DNA of 64,000 nt from the NCBI RefSeq assembly GCF_000145615.1, contig NC_014410.1:1909501-1973500 (forward strand), given 5' to 3'. Numbering within the stretch: position 1 is the stretch's first letter; each line of letters opens with the position of its first letter. The stretch comes from Thermoanaerobacterium thermosaccharolyticum DSM 571. Its GTDB lineage: Bacteria; Bacillota; Thermoanaerobacteria; Thermoanaerobacterales; Thermoanaerobacteraceae. The translations under genes and the position numbers were made by a program. Shown piece after piece: positions 53,177 through 63,243 of the stretch. The notes below the pieces were generated by a model, which was not told the DNA's origin, ran no database searches, and saw only the letters and a program-made list of their open reading frames with translations.

Positions 53177-53218
53177 TGAAAATTGATAAGTAAAAATTTA
53201 CTTATCAATTTTCATTAA
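53173..53218. terminator. Bidirectional terminator between convergent genes
   Basis: A perfect 22-bp inverted repeat (53173-53194 with 53197-53218) with a 2-base loop. It contains the stop codons of both the deacetylase and the converging response-regulator gene. Confidence 0.88.
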
Positions 53219-53786
53219 AAATTTTATAAGCTCGTAAGAATTTATCTGACATTTCTTTATTACCTAATCCATTATATATCTTATGATATAAAAGATAAAG
53301 TCTTGGATCATTTGGATTTATATTAAACTTTTTAAGCCTATCCAGTGCATCGTTAAAATTATTATTATCAATTAAGTTTTCTACTTCATCTATTAAAGTA
53401 TTTATATTATTTTCATCTAATTTTTTTTGTTCATTAAGCATTTTTTCTAAAACGGCTTTAACTCTCTTGACAGTAAATGGCTTTTGTATATACTCTACAG
53501 CACCTAATTTTGTACATTCGATTGCATTTTTAATTGTAGCAAATGCAGTTATTATGATAACTGGTGTTGTAATACCATTGGACCTTATTTCACGAAGTAC
53601 CTCAGTGCCACTTAAAAGTGGCATTTTAATATCTATAAATGCAAGGTCTACATCTCCTTTTTTTAATATATCAAGTGCTTCTTCGCCATTTTTTGCTGTT
53701 ATGACAATATAACCATCTGATTCAAGGCATGTAGTTAAAAGAATCCTAATATTTTTTGTATCATCAGCCACCAAAACTTTTTTCAT
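53205..53786 (-). CDS. Response regulator with TPR-like C-terminal domain, no DNA-binding domain
   Basis: 193 residues from the ATG at 53786 (AGAAGGT upstream). Receiver domain 1-120: VLVADDTKNIRILL, phospho-Asp in LAFIDIKMPLLSG, and EYIQKPFTVKR. The C-terminal 70 residues (NNNFNDALDRLKKFNINPNDPRLYLLYHKIYNGLGNKEMSDKF in part) look like two TPR helices. It has no HTH, so output must be by protein contact. Co-transcribed behind the histidine kinase. Confidence 0.88.
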   Translation of the reverse strand: MKKVLVADDTKNIRILLTTCLESDGYIVITAKNGEEALDILKKGDVDLAFIDIKMPLLSGTEVLREIRSNGITTPVIIITAFATIKNAIECTKLGAVEYIQKPFTVKRVKAVLEKMLNEQKKLDENNINTLIDEVENLIDNNNFNDALDRLKKFNINPNDPRLYLLYHKIYNGLGNKEMSDKFLRAYKIFNEN

Positions 53787-53800
53787 ACAATTACCTTCTT

Positions 53801-55624
53801 TCAATGACATATAGGAAGCGTAAACATAAAATTGCTTCCAACATCAAGATCACTTTCACACCATACTTTGCCACCATGTGCTTCCACTATCTCTTTTACA
53901 ACTGCAAGTCCTAATCCTGTGCCTTTAATTTCAAAATCATCACCATTTTTAGTATGGAAAAATTTATCAAAAATTTTATCCTTATATTCTTTTGGTATTC
54001 CCACTCCTGTATCTTTAACAGAAATTTGCATCATATTGTTATCAATCGATGCGCTTATACTAATATCATCACCAGCATCTGTATATTTTAAAGCATTCGT
54101 AATAAGGTTATTTAAAACCCATGATATTTTCTCTGGATCGGCATATACACATGGCAAATCTTCATCAACGCTATGTGACAAATTAACACCTTTGTCACTG
54201 GCAATATTGTATAAGGGTTTGATGGTATTTTCTACTATTCCGAACATTGAACAACACTTAAAATTATACACTTCTTTGCCAGACTCAATTTTTGTAAGCT
54301 CTATAAGTTCGTTAACTAATTCTGTAAGCTTTTCCCCTTCTTCTTCAATTGCTAAAAGTGTACTTTTTTGCTTTTCGTTAATTGTTCCTATTTTTTCTTC
54401 AAGAATTATGCTTGTACCCATCATTATAGATGTAAGAGGAGTCTTAAATTCATGTGAAATTATTGATATAAAATCATCTTTCACTTGATCTAGCTCCTTA
54501 AACTCAGTTATATTATGAAAAACTAATAAAATATCTGAAATCTCAGATTTGTAATTTTCTATTGGGGAAATCGTAACATCATAATATTTATTACTATATT
54601 TAATCTGTTCTATCTTATTATTGACAAAATTAGAATCAACAATTGAATTTATTTCTTCAAAGAGCTTCTCATCTTTGACAGACAAAAGAAAATGCTTATT
54701 AACAGCGTTTTTTTCTTCTATTCCAAATAATTCTTCTGCAGCACTATTTAATAATATTATTTTGTAATCTGAATTAAGCACTAACAATGGATCACTTATA
54801 CTTTTAACTATTGATAATGTCTTATTACGCTCATCCATTATTTTCCCTAATTGGCTTTCTTCATACTGCTTAAGTCTCTTTATCATATTATTAAATTCAG
54901 TTGCTAATTTTCCAAGTTCATCATCTGTCGTAATTGATATTATTTGATCAAGGTCACCCTCTTTGACTTTACGAATCGAACTTATTAGGTACTCCATAGG
55001 TTTTAAAAACCTATTTGTAAATACCATAGATATTATAAACCCAAAAATAGCTGCTATAAACGTGATAATCAAAATAGCATACATAGAATTCTTTGCATCC
55101 ATTGTAGCATTCGTCTTTTTTTCGAACATGGCAGTTTCATTTAATTGAGCAAGACCATTTAAAAGATCCTTAATATGATCAAAGTTAGGCTTTATTTTAG
55201 TTTTATAATAATATAACATGCTACTATTATCGCTTACTGGTATCTCTTGAAGACTTGAAAAACTTGTTGTAAAATCAACGTATGCATTTTTTATTTCTTC
55301 TACATACTTTCCCTCGTTTTTCTCGGTTATATTATTTGCCTCAACGTTGTACCAATCATAGAATGCTGAACTATCTTGGTTGAATTGTTTAATTCCGGCT
55401 TGCCTGTCTTGATATATATATGTTAATATCGCATTGTTCTGATTATCTATCTCCTCATTCATTAAGTTCACTGCTTTAATGCTTTTATAATTATCAATCA
55501 TTAAACCATCTATCGTTTTACTTAAATAATATAGGTTTATGCCAGATATTGTTCCAATTATAACAACCAGTAATACAAGCCCAAGATATACTACTGATAT
55601 TTTGCCTTTCAAAGTTTTAAGCAT
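53801..55624 (-). CDS. Sensor histidine kinase (4-helix sensor, HAMP, PAS, HisKA, HATPase)
   Basis: 607 residues. Helix 1 (about 8-30), an extracytoplasmic four-helix bundle (MCP/NtrY-like, about 32-180), helix 2 (about 182-205), HAMP, PAS (about 265-370, PLLVLNSDYKIILLNSAAEELFG), HisKA with phospho-His in ISIISHEFKTPL, and the ATPase domain ending GTGLGLAVVKEIVEAHGG. The ATG at 55624 has AGGTG upstream. It is divergent from kdpFABC, so it may sense a condition linked to potassium or turgor, but this is inference. Confidence 0.9.
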   Translation of the reverse strand: MLKTLKGKISVVYLGLVLLVVIIGTISGINLYYLSKTIDGLMIDNYKSIKAVNLMNEEIDNQNNAILTYIYQDRQAGIKQFNQDSSAFYDWYNVEANNITEKNEGKYVEEIKNAYVDFTTSFSSLQEIPVSDNSSMLYYYKTKIKPNFDHIKDLLNGLAQLNETAMFEKKTNATMDAKNSMYAILIITFIAAIFGFIISMVFTNRFLKPMEYLISSIRKVKEGDLDQIISITTDDELGKLATEFNNMIKRLKQYEESQLGKIMDERNKTLSIVKSISDPLLVLNSDYKIILLNSAAEELFGIEEKNAVNKHFLLSVKDEKLFEEINSIVDSNFVNNKIEQIKYSNKYYDVTISPIENYKSEISDILLVFHNITEFKELDQVKDDFISIISHEFKTPLTSIMMGTSIILEEKIGTINEKQKSTLLAIEEEGEKLTELVNELIELTKIESGKEVYNFKCCSMFGIVENTIKPLYNIASDKGVNLSHSVDEDLPCVYADPEKISWVLNNLITNALKYTDAGDDISISASIDNNMMQISVKDTGVGIPKEYKDKIFDKFFHTKNGDDFEIKGTGLGLAVVKEIVEAHGGKVWCESDLDVGSNFMFTLPICH

Positions 55625-55665
55625 TAAATACACCTGCCTACCTGTCTTTATTCATATATACATAA

Positions 55666-55694
55666 AGTATAATTTTCGACAAATCCAAAGTCAA
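55666..55694 (-). promoter_or_regulatory. SigA-type promoter of the histidine kinase operon
   Basis: TTGACT (55694-55689) and TATACT (55671-55666) on the minus strand, 17-base spacing. Confidence 0.8.
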
Positions 55695-55811
55695 TAAAAC
55701 ATTCCTATGAAAAAATAAGAAAAAAAGAGATAAACCTATGAATTAGTGAGATAATTTAATATAAAAAGATTTAATATTATGGATAATTTTTTAATGTAAA
55801 TTTAATGAAAC

Positions 55812-55840
55812 TTTAGTTTTAATTACCCATGTATTATAAT
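55812..55840 (+). promoter_or_regulatory. Promoter of kdpFABC
   Basis: TATAAT (55835-55840), preceded 17 bases upstream by a weak -35 TTTAGT (55812-55817). A poor -35 suits a promoter requiring activation. The 90-base leader to kdpF is AT-rich, with no riboswitch recognised. Confidence 0.65.
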
Positions 55841-55931
55841 TTACACATGTCTAAATCCGTTATTTAATGCTTCATATATATAAATAAATTATATTTTTTT
55901 TAGCAATATTAATATTCAAGGAGGAGTTTTA

Positions 55932-56021
55932 ATGAATATTGAATTAATTGTTGGTGGTATAATATCACTTATGATACTTGTATATCTAATTTATATGTTG
56001 TTCAAAGCAGATGAACTATGA
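55932..56021 (+). CDS. kdpF: K+-transporting ATPase small subunit KdpF
   Basis: 29 residues, a single membrane helix: MNIELIVGGIISLMILVYLI and a short polar tail. Its size, hydrophobic nature and place directly before kdpA identify it as KdpF, the lipid-like stabiliser of the KdpFABC complex. SD AGGAGG is 8 bases upstream. Confidence 0.88.
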   Translation: MNIELIVGGIISLMILVYLIYMLFKADEL

Positions 56022-56086
56022 CAAAAAATACAATAACCCGATTTCTAGTGTTTTTAATATTACACGTATTACAGGGAGGATTTTTA

Positions 56087-57793
56087 ATGAGTTATGATAT
56101 TTTACAAATGATAATATTTATCTGCCTATTGACAGCAATTACAGTACCGCTTGGTTCTTATATTGCAAAAGTGTTTACAAATCAGCATACATTTCTAGAT
56201 TTTATCGCAAAGCCAGTTGAAAAATTAATATATAAAATTACAGGTATCAATGATAAACTTGAAATGAATTGGAGGGAATATGCTCTATCGTTGATAGCAT
56301 TTAATATTTTAGGTATAATTGTTCTTTTAGCTATTCAAATGTTACAAGGATCATTGCCATTAAATCCACAAAAACTAAAAGGGATTACTTCTTGGCACCT
56401 TGCATTAAATACGGCAGTAAGCTTTGTAACAAACACAAACTGGCAAGCATACAAAGGCGAAACAACAATGAGCTACTTAACACAGATGCTAGGTTTAACA
56501 TCTCAAAATTTCTTATCCGCTGCTACAGGTATATCAGTCGCTATTGCACTTATTAGAGGTATTTCAAGACATTCCACAAAAAATATAGGAAATTTTTGGG
56601 TTGATATGACAAGGTCAATAATATGGCTATTTTTGCCTATGTCTTTTCTGCTTTCACTAATACTAACTCAGCAAGGAGTTATACAAAATCTAAGTAGCTA
56701 TGTAGAAGTACATACTATTGATGGGCTTAAGCAAATTATTGCAATGGGTCCCGTTGCATCTCAAGAAGCAATCAAAATGCTTGGAACAAATGGTGGTGGC
56801 TTCTTCAACACAAATTCTGCACATCCATTTGAAAATCCTACACCTTTAACAAATATGTTAGAAATGCTTGCTATCCTTGCTATACCAGCTTCACTTCCAT
56901 ATGCATTTGGCAAAATGGTTAAAAATACAAAGCAAGGATGGGCTATCTTTGGCGCCATGCTCATTTTATTTATAATTATGCTAGGTACAACATATTATTC
57001 AGAAAAAACTGGCAATCCGATAATTAGTCAAATTAAAATAACTGGTCCTTCTGCAATGGAAGGAAAAGAAGTTAGATTCGGAATAGCGGATTCTGCTTTG
57101 TTTTCAACAGTTACAACAGCAGCATCTTGCGGTGCAGTAAATTCTACTCTCGATAGCATGACACCACTTGGTGGACTAGTGCCAATGCTCCAAATAATGC
57201 TTGGAGAAGTTATATTTGGAGGCGTTGGTTCAGGTCTTTACTCAATGCTTATTAACGCATTCTTAGCCGTATTTATTGTCGGTCTTATGGTTGGCCGTAC
57301 ACCTGAATACATCGGCAAAAAAATTGAATCATATGAGGTGAAAATGTCAATATTAGCTATTTTGGTACCTGCGTCAACTATACTTATTGGAAGTGCTATT
57401 GCATCAGTGACAAAAGTAGGAACAGCTTCATTGTTAAATCATGGTCCACATGGTCTAAGTGAAATATTGTATGCTTTCGCATCTAGTGCAGGCAATAATG
57501 GCAGTGCATTTGCAGGATTAAATTCAAATACATTATTTTACAATATAGCAACTTCAATAGCAATGTTTATTGGACGATTTGGCGTAATTATACCTGCACT
57601 TGCTATAGCAGGCAACCTGGCAAATAAAAAGATTGTTCCAGCAAATGTAGGAACATTTCCTACTGACAATGCTTTATTTTCAGTACTTTTAGTCGTAATC
57701 GTACTAATAATCGGTGCATTAACTTTTTTCCCGGCACTTTCTTTAGGACCAATAATTGAGCAGTTGCTAATGAATGCCGGAAAATTGTTTTAA
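56087..57793 (+). CDS. kdpA: Potassium-transporting ATPase subunit KdpA
   Basis: 568-residue channel-like subunit. Selectivity-filter loops are recognisable as [51 protein letters not shown] and [13 protein letters not shown]. It binds and translocates K+ with high affinity. The ATG at 56087 follows GGGAGG at 7 bases; the longest frame from 56018 overlaps kdpF and is rejected. Confidence 0.95.
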   Translation: MSYDILQMIIFICLLTAITVPLGSYIAKVFTNQHTFLDFIAKPVEKLIYKITGINDKLEMNWREYALSLIAFNILGIIVLLAIQMLQGSLPLNPQKLKGITSWHLALNTAVSFVTNTNWQAYKGETTMSYLTQMLGLTSQNFLSAATGISVAIALIRGISRHSTKNIGNFWVDMTRSIIWLFLPMSFLLSLILTQQGVIQNLSSYVEVHTIDGLKQIIAMGPVASQEAIKMLGTNGGGFFNTNSAHPFENPTPLTNMLEMLAILAIPASLPYAFGKMVKNTKQGWAIFGAMLILFIIMLGTTYYSEKTGNPIISQIKITGPSAMEGKEVRFGIADSALFSTVTTAASCGAVNSTLDSMTPLGGLVPMLQIMLGEVIFGGVGSGLYSMLINAFLAVFIVGLMVGRTPEYIGKKIESYEVKMSILAILVPASTILIGSAIASVTKVGTASLLNHGPHGLSEILYAFASSAGNNGSAFAGLNSNTLFYNIATSIAMFIGRFGVIIPALAIAGNLANKKIVPANVGTFPTDNALFSVLLVVIVLIIGALTFFPALSLGPIIEQLLMNAGKLF

Positions 57794-57809
57794 GCAGGGA
57801 GGTATTAAT

Positions 57810-59846
57810 GTGAGCAAAAAAGAATCCAACAGAATTAATATCAATAATAAAGAACTAATTAAAAATGCATTTAAAAAATTAAACCCAATAACACTGTTTA
57901 GAAATCCAGTAATGTTTATCGTTGAAATAGGTTCAATTTTAACAACAATAATCACAATTATGGATATCATAAATAAAAGTGCCGAGACAAATTTTGACTT
58001 ACAAATATCAATTTGGCTATGGTTTACTATCTTGTTTGCAAATTTTGCAGAGTCACTAGCAGAAGGACGCGGTAAGGCTCAAGCTGATGCATTGCGTAAA
58101 ACAAGAAAAGATATAAAAGCCAAAAAATTGGTCGGAAATAAGACTGAAATAGTGTTGGGATCTACTTTAAAAAAAGGTGATGTTGTCCTCGTTGAAGCTG
58201 GTGACATAATACCAGGAGATGGAGAAGTCATTGAAGGTGTGGCATCTGTGGACGAAAGCGCAATTACTGGAGAATCTGCACCAGTCATAAGAGAATCTGG
58301 TGGTGACAGAAGCTCTGTAACTGCTGGTACAAAAGTCTTATCAGATTGGATAAAAGTAAAAATCTCTTCAGATCCTGGAGAATCTTTCCTTGATAAAATG
58401 ATCGGTCTTGTTGAAGGTGCAAAAAGACAAAAAACACCTAACGAAATTGCATTGACGATAATGCTTATAGGACTTACAATAATATTACTTTTAGCCACTG
58501 TTACAATTGAGCCATATGCAATTTATTCTGGAACCAAAATATCAATCCCTACTCTTATTGCTTTACTTGTATGCCTCATACCAACAACAATAGGAGGTTT
58601 ATTGAGCGCAATAGGTATAGCAGGTATGGATCGCCTCATTAAAAAGAATATATTAGCAATGTCTGGTCGTGCAGTTGAAGCAGCAGGCGATGTGGATGTC
58701 CTCCTATTAGATAAAACAGGTACTATTACATTTGGCAATAGGATGGCGACAGAATTTATTCCTGCACCTGGTATAACAGAGAAAGAGTTAGCAACAGCCG
58801 CACAGATGTCTTCCCTTTCTGATGAAACGCCGGAAGGCAGAAGCATTGTAGTTCTTGCAAAAGATAAATACGGAATTAGAGAACATAACTTAAAAGAATT
58901 AAATGTAGAATTTATACCATTTACAGCCAAAACTCGAATGAGTGGAATAAATATAAATGGCAATAGAGAAATAAGGAAAGGTGCTATTGATGCAATAGAA
59001 AATTATGTAAAGGAAAAGGGTGGCAAAATACCTGAAGAAGTTTTAAATGCTGTTAAGATGATCGCACAAAATGGTGGCACTCCATTGGTTGTTGCAGAAA
59101 ATGACAGAGTACTAGGAGTAATTCATCTAAAAGATATCGTCAAAGGAGGTATTAAAGAACGTTTTGCAGACCTACGTAGAATGGGAATAAAAACTGTAAT
59201 GATAACAGGTGATAATCCCATGACAGCAAAAGCTATAGCAGATGAAGCAGGTGTAGATGAGTTTGTAGCAGAGGCAAAACCCGAAACAAAGCTAAACCTT
59301 ATTAAAGAATATCAAGCAAGTGGACATTTAGTAGCGATGACAGGTGATGGAACAAATGATGCCCCTGCACTTGCACAAGCAGACGTTGGTGTTGCTATGA
59401 ATTCAGGGACACAAGCTGCTAAAGAAGCAGGGAATATGGTAGATTTGGATTCAAGTCCTACAAAACTTATAGCAGTTGTGGAAATCGGCAAACAGTTGCT
59501 GATGACACGTGGTGCACTAACGACATTTAGCATTGCAAATGACGTAGCTAAATATTTTGCAATAATACCAGCTATGTTTTCAGCTACATATCCACAATTA
59601 GGTGTTTTAAACATCATGCATCTAAAAACGCCAGAGAGCGCAGTTTTATCAGCGATAATATTCAATGCACTTATTATAATTGCATTAATTCCATTAGCAT
59701 TAAAAGGCGTTAAATACAGACCACTAGGAGCAGCAGCCATCTTTAAGAGAAACATGCTTATATATGGATTAGGAGGACTTATCGTACCATTTATAGGGAT
59801 AAAAATAATTGACATAATAATTACATCATTGGGACTAATTCATTAA
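57810..59846 (+). CDS. kdpB: Potassium-transporting ATPase ATP-binding subunit KdpB
   Basis: 678-residue P1A-type ATPase. TGESAPV in the actuator domain, phosphorylated Asp in [27 protein letters not shown] and [22 protein letters not shown]. It powers K+ uptake through KdpA. The GTG at 57810 with GGGAGG at 7 bases is preferred to the ATG at 57774, which lies inside kdpA. Confidence 0.95.
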   Translation: MSKKESNRININNKELIKNAFKKLNPITLFRNPVMFIVEIGSILTTIITIMDIINKSAETNFDLQISIWLWFTILFANFAESLAEGRGKAQADALRKTRKDIKAKKLVGNKTEIVLGSTLKKGDVVLVEAGDIIPGDGEVIEGVASVDESAITGESAPVIRESGGDRSSVTAGTKVLSDWIKVKISSDPGESFLDKMIGLVEGAKRQKTPNEIALTIMLIGLTIILLLATVTIEPYAIYSGTKISIPTLIALLVCLIPTTIGGLLSAIGIAGMDRLIKKNILAMSGRAVEAAGDVDVLLLDKTGTITFGNRMATEFIPAPGITEKELATAAQMSSLSDETPEGRSIVVLAKDKYGIREHNLKELNVEFIPFTAKTRMSGININGNREIRKGAIDAIENYVKEKGGKIPEEVLNAVKMIAQNGGTPLVVAENDRVLGVIHLKDIVKGGIKERFADLRRMGIKTVMITGDNPMTAKAIADEAGVDEFVAEAKPETKLNLIKEYQASGHLVAMTGDGTNDAPALAQADVGVAMNSGTQAAKEAGNMVDLDSSPTKLIAVVEIGKQLLMTRGALTTFSIANDVAKYFAIIPAMFSATYPQLGVLNIMHLKTPESAVLSAIIFNALIIIALIPLALKGVKYRPLGAAAIFKRNMLIYGLGGLIVPFIGIKIIDIIITSLGLIH

Positions 59847-59875
59847 TGTATCAACCGCTAGAAAGGAGTCTAAAC

Positions 59876-60454
59876 ATGTTTAAAAGTATAATTTTAAAAA
59901 GCACAATGCTTCTTATTGTGCTTACTCTAATAACTGGTTTAATATATCCACTTGCAACTACAGGCATTGCGCAATTGATTTTCCCGTATCAAGCAAATGG
60001 AAGCTTACTTTACAAAAATGGAAAGGCAGTAGGCTCTAAACTGATAGGTCAACAATTTAGTGATCCTAAATATTTCCATGGGCGACCTTCTGCAGCTGGT
60101 AAAAATGGATACGATGCAACGTCATCATCAGGTTCTAATCTCGGTCCGACAAATAAGCTATTAAAGGAAACCGCTGAAAAATTAGCCATTCAGTTGAGAA
60201 ATGAAAATAATCTACCAGCATATGCCGCTGTTCCTTCTGACCTAATTACATCATCGGCTAGCGGTCTTGACCCTGATATTAGTATTGAAGCCGCACTTAT
60301 CCAAATACCGAGAATAGCTAAAGCCCGCGGCATATCTGAGGCAAAATTAAAAAAACTCGTAAATGACCATATTATAAGAAGACAATTAGGAATACTAGGA
60401 GAACCAAGAGTAAATGTCTTAGATCTAAATATTGCTCTTGACAATCTCAAATAG
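59876..60454 (+). CDS. kdpC: Potassium-transporting ATPase subunit KdpC
   Basis: 192 residues. One N-terminal helix (about 7-29), the segment SKLIGQQFSDPKYFHGRPSA, TSSSGSNLGPTN and the C-terminal GLDPDISIEAALIQIPRIA and RQLGILGEPRVNVLDLN are typical of KdpC. The ATG at 59876 has AAAGGAG at 7 bases. Last gene of kdpFABC. No clear terminator in the 27-base gap to the converging kdpD gene. Confidence 0.94.
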   Translation: MFKSIILKSTMLLIVLTLITGLIYPLATTGIAQLIFPYQANGSLLYKNGKAVGSKLIGQQFSDPKYFHGRPSAAGKNGYDATSSSGSNLGPTNKLLKETAEKLAIQLRNENNLPAYAAVPSDLITSSASGLDPDISIEAALIQIPRIAKARGISEAKLKKLVNDHIIRRQLGILGEPRVNVLDLNIALDNLK

Positions 60455-60481
60455 TGACAGTATAATTTGCCTCTTATAATA

Positions 60482-61621
60482 TTAGTTGTAAGGGATAACA
60501 TGTATTTCAATATTTTTTGCTGAATTTATTAGCTTTAATACAGTTGACCCCCTTAAAAGCGTCTCCAGCTTTCTCCTGTTTGAATGCCCCATTATTATCT
60601 GTGTAATATGTCTTTCTTTTGCAAATTTCAATAACTCTTCAGATACGCTTTTTCCCCTCAAGACCACCACTTCTGCCCCTAACTGCTTAGCAAGCTTAAA
60701 ATGGCTTTCAAGTACCTCCATATCCTTTTTAGTTGGTTTTTTTGCAAAAATATTTGTGCATTCCACATATACAACTATCCATTCACATTTAAACCTATGA
60801 GCCCTTCTAGCACCCCGTCTTATCAATTTCTTTACAAGCGGATTAAAGCTGATACATACCATAATCTTTTCATTTGTTTCCCAATTTTCTTGTATGCCGT
60901 GCTCTTTCATATATTGTTCTAAGTCTTCATCAACTTCATCTGCAGACTGTCTCAGTGCGAGTTCTCTCAAAGCATTTAAATTGCCTTTTCGAAAAAAATT
61001 CTTTAGTGCCTGGTCAACTTTATCAAGATTATAGACTTCTCCTCTTTTTAGTCTATTTTGAAGAGCATCAGGTGTTACATCTATAACTTCTATTTCATCA
61101 GCATTGTTAACTATAGTATCCGGTATTGTTTCACGTACAGTAATGCCTGTAATCTGTTTTATGGTATCATTTAAGCTTTCAAGATGCTGTATATTTAAAG
61201 TCGATAAAACGCTTATGCCGTTTTGAAGTATTTCCTCTACGTCTTCATACCTTTTATTGTGCTTACTGCCAGGGACATTCGTATGTGCCAACTCATCCAC
61301 CAATACAACTTGAGGTTTTCTTTTTAATATAGCATCAAGATCCATTTCGTACTGTACTGTACCTCTATATAAAACTTCTTTTTTAGGTATTATTTCTAAA
61401 TCACCTATCATTGCTTCTGTTTCTTTTCTGCCATACGTCTCAACAACACCAATAACGACATCTTGACCTCTTTTTAATCTTCTGTTTGCTTCATCTAGCA
61501 TAGCATACGTCTTTCCTACACCTGGAGCATATCCTAAAAATATTTTTAACTTACCTCTTTCATTTTTGTTTGCTATTTTCAGCGCTTCCTCAGGACTAAG
61601 CCTCTTAAAACTATCGTTCAT
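60482..61621 (-). CDS. kdpD: Truncated KdpD: N-terminal KdpD and USP domains only
   Basis: 379 residues from the ATG at 61621. The KdpD domain (about 20-230) has Walker A GYAPGVGKTYAML and Walker B VVLVDELAHTN; a universal stress protein-like domain (about 245-379, ending IIMGHSNRRKLETLLRGS) follows. The four membrane helices, GAF and histidine kinase of full KdpD are absent, and the frame ends cleanly. Short KdpDs of this type occur in other bacteria and bind nucleotide or c-di-AMP. It converges on kdpC instead of being in the operon. No KdpE is in the window. Confidence 0.9.
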   Translation of the reverse strand: MNDSFKRLSPEEALKIANKNERGKLKIFLGYAPGVGKTYAMLDEANRRLKRGQDVVIGVVETYGRKETEAMIGDLEIIPKKEVLYRGTVQYEMDLDAILKRKPQVVLVDELAHTNVPGSKHNKRYEDVEEILQNGISVLSTLNIQHLESLNDTIKQITGITVRETIPDTIVNNADEIEVIDVTPDALQNRLKRGEVYNLDKVDQALKNFFRKGNLNALRELALRQSADEVDEDLEQYMKEHGIQENWETNEKIMVCISFNPLVKKLIRRGARRAHRFKCEWIVVYVECTNIFAKKPTKKDMEVLESHFKLAKQLGAEVVVLRGKSVSEELLKFAKERHITQIIMGHSNRRKLETLLRGSTVLKLINSAKNIEIHVIPYN

Positions 61622-61636
61622 CGCATCACTTCCCAA

Positions 61637-61964
61637 AAAATTATATTTCTATTAAATATTATAATTTAAATCACTTACACTATTGAAATCAATCAACCAT
61701 TTTCCATTTCATTTTGTGTCCAATTAACGTTAATTATTAACTACTTAAAATATAAACAACCCTATAATCACCATTGCTTTTACAATATTTTATCATATTT
61801 TTTCGCTCAAAACTACATAAAGCGCGCCAGTTAAGTTTTATAAATATTCACATATCCATTACTGTTTAAGTAATTCATAATCCATTTGCAAAATTTTAAT
61901 TTTATTTTAAGGAAATTGAATTAAACTATAAATAGTAAAAATAAAGGGTAATGGAGGTACAATT
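61637..61964. other. Intergenic region between kdpD and the mannosyltransferase
   Basis: 328 AT-rich bases between divergent genes. It must contain both promoters, but no -35/-10 pair of good quality was found. A GCGCGCC stretch near 61821 stands out in composition. No frame or RNA recognised. Confidence 0.3.
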
Positions 61965-63161
61965 ATGAGATATATTAATAAATTAAAAAAATTATCTTGG
62001 ATAGCAATTGTATGGTTTATATCCCGTATTGCTCTTATATTTATAGGTTGGGTAGCAAACCTACGTATACCTGGTGGTAACCCTTCTCAACCATGGCCTA
62101 TGTCTAAGGCACCTCTAATTTTTACAATGTGGGATAGATATGATTCACAATGGTATTTAGTTATCGCAAAATATGGATACAATATACCTTATAAATCCCA
62201 TTATTCACCGCAAGCCTTTTTCCCTCTTTATCCAATGTGTATAGCATTAGTACATAAACTAGCAAAAATACCATACGTGGTTGCAGGTGTAATAATTTCA
62301 AATATTTTTTTCCTTGTTGCTTTATTTTTTCTATATGAATTAGTAGAAAATCGTTTTGATGAGGAAATAGCACGATTGACAATTATTTTTACATTTTTAT
62401 TTCCTACATCATTTTTCTTTTCTGCTATCTATACTGAATCGCTATTTCTTCTGGGAACCGTATTAGCATTTTGGGCAGCTGACCAAGACAAATGGTGGAT
62501 TGCTGGTATAGGTGGTGCCATAGCTGTCTTAACACGTAATCTCGGAATAACTTTACTTTTGCCTTTAGCATGGATAGCAGTGGAGAAACATGGACATAAA
62601 GCTTGGAAAAATTTATTTCCTCTGCTCTTAATACCTATGGCATTTTCTTTATGGGCAATCTATCTATGGCATTCTACTGGTGATCCACTGCGTTTTATTC
62701 ACTCTGAAAGCGGATGGGGGAGATTTTTATCACCACCATGGGTAGGTATTCTAACTGCAATCAAGAAAATTTTAACTCCAATACCATCAGTAAAATTTCC
62801 TTCCGGAACATATATAAGTGCTTGGAGTATTCAATTTTCACATGTTTATAGTACAATTGATGTTACCGCAGCAATTTTAGGTATAATTCTTCCTTTAGTA
62901 GGTAAAAAATACGGTCAACCATGGCCATGGGTTATTTTTGCCTTAATTGGTGTTTTGATACCAATGTCAGCACCAACTTTGTACTCTATGACACCATTAG
63001 CAAGTATGACACGTTATATTTTGGTGCTTTTCCCTCTAATGGTAGCATTAGCACAAATATCAAAAAAACATCCAAGTTTAGAAATAGCACTATTCGTCTC
63101 TTTACCCTTAATTCAAGGATTATTTTTCATATTGTTTACAACATGGAATTGGATAGCGTAA
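61965..63161 (+). CDS. PIG-V-like integral membrane mannosyltransferase (GT-C type)
   Basis: 398 residues with about ten membrane helices. The first outer loop has FTMWDRYDSQWYLVIAKYGYN, matching the acidic WD..WY motif of the PIG-V/Gpi18 GT-C family, and SPQAFFPLYPM and IFTFLFPTSFFFSAIYTESLF follow as in bacterial members. It presumably uses a lipid-linked sugar to glycosylate an outer-surface acceptor. SD GGAGG. The acceptor is unknown. Confidence 0.8.
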   Translation: MRYINKLKKLSWIAIVWFISRIALIFIGWVANLRIPGGNPSQPWPMSKAPLIFTMWDRYDSQWYLVIAKYGYNIPYKSHYSPQAFFPLYPMCIALVHKLAKIPYVVAGVIISNIFFLVALFFLYELVENRFDEEIARLTIIFTFLFPTSFFFSAIYTESLFLLGTVLAFWAADQDKWWIAGIGGAIAVLTRNLGITLLLPLAWIAVEKHGHKAWKNLFPLLLIPMAFSLWAIYLWHSTGDPLRFIHSESGWGRFLSPPWVGILTAIKKILTPIPSVKFPSGTYISAWSIQFSHVYSTIDVTAAILGIILPLVGKKYGQPWPWVIFALIGVLIPMSAPTLYSMTPLASMTRYILVLFPLMVALAQISKKHPSLEIALFVSLPLIQGLFFILFTTWNWIA

Positions 63162-63243
63162 AATTCATACTGTAAAGCATTATTTAGTAAAGCTTGGACA
63201 ATTGAAAGTATCTTACATGCGATTGGTACTCAAATAAAGATTT

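Noticed and set aside
58079-59815. Minus-strand frames of 139-167 codons opposite kdpB
   Set aside because: Antisense shadows of kdpB; hydrophobic, low-complexity, no start signals.
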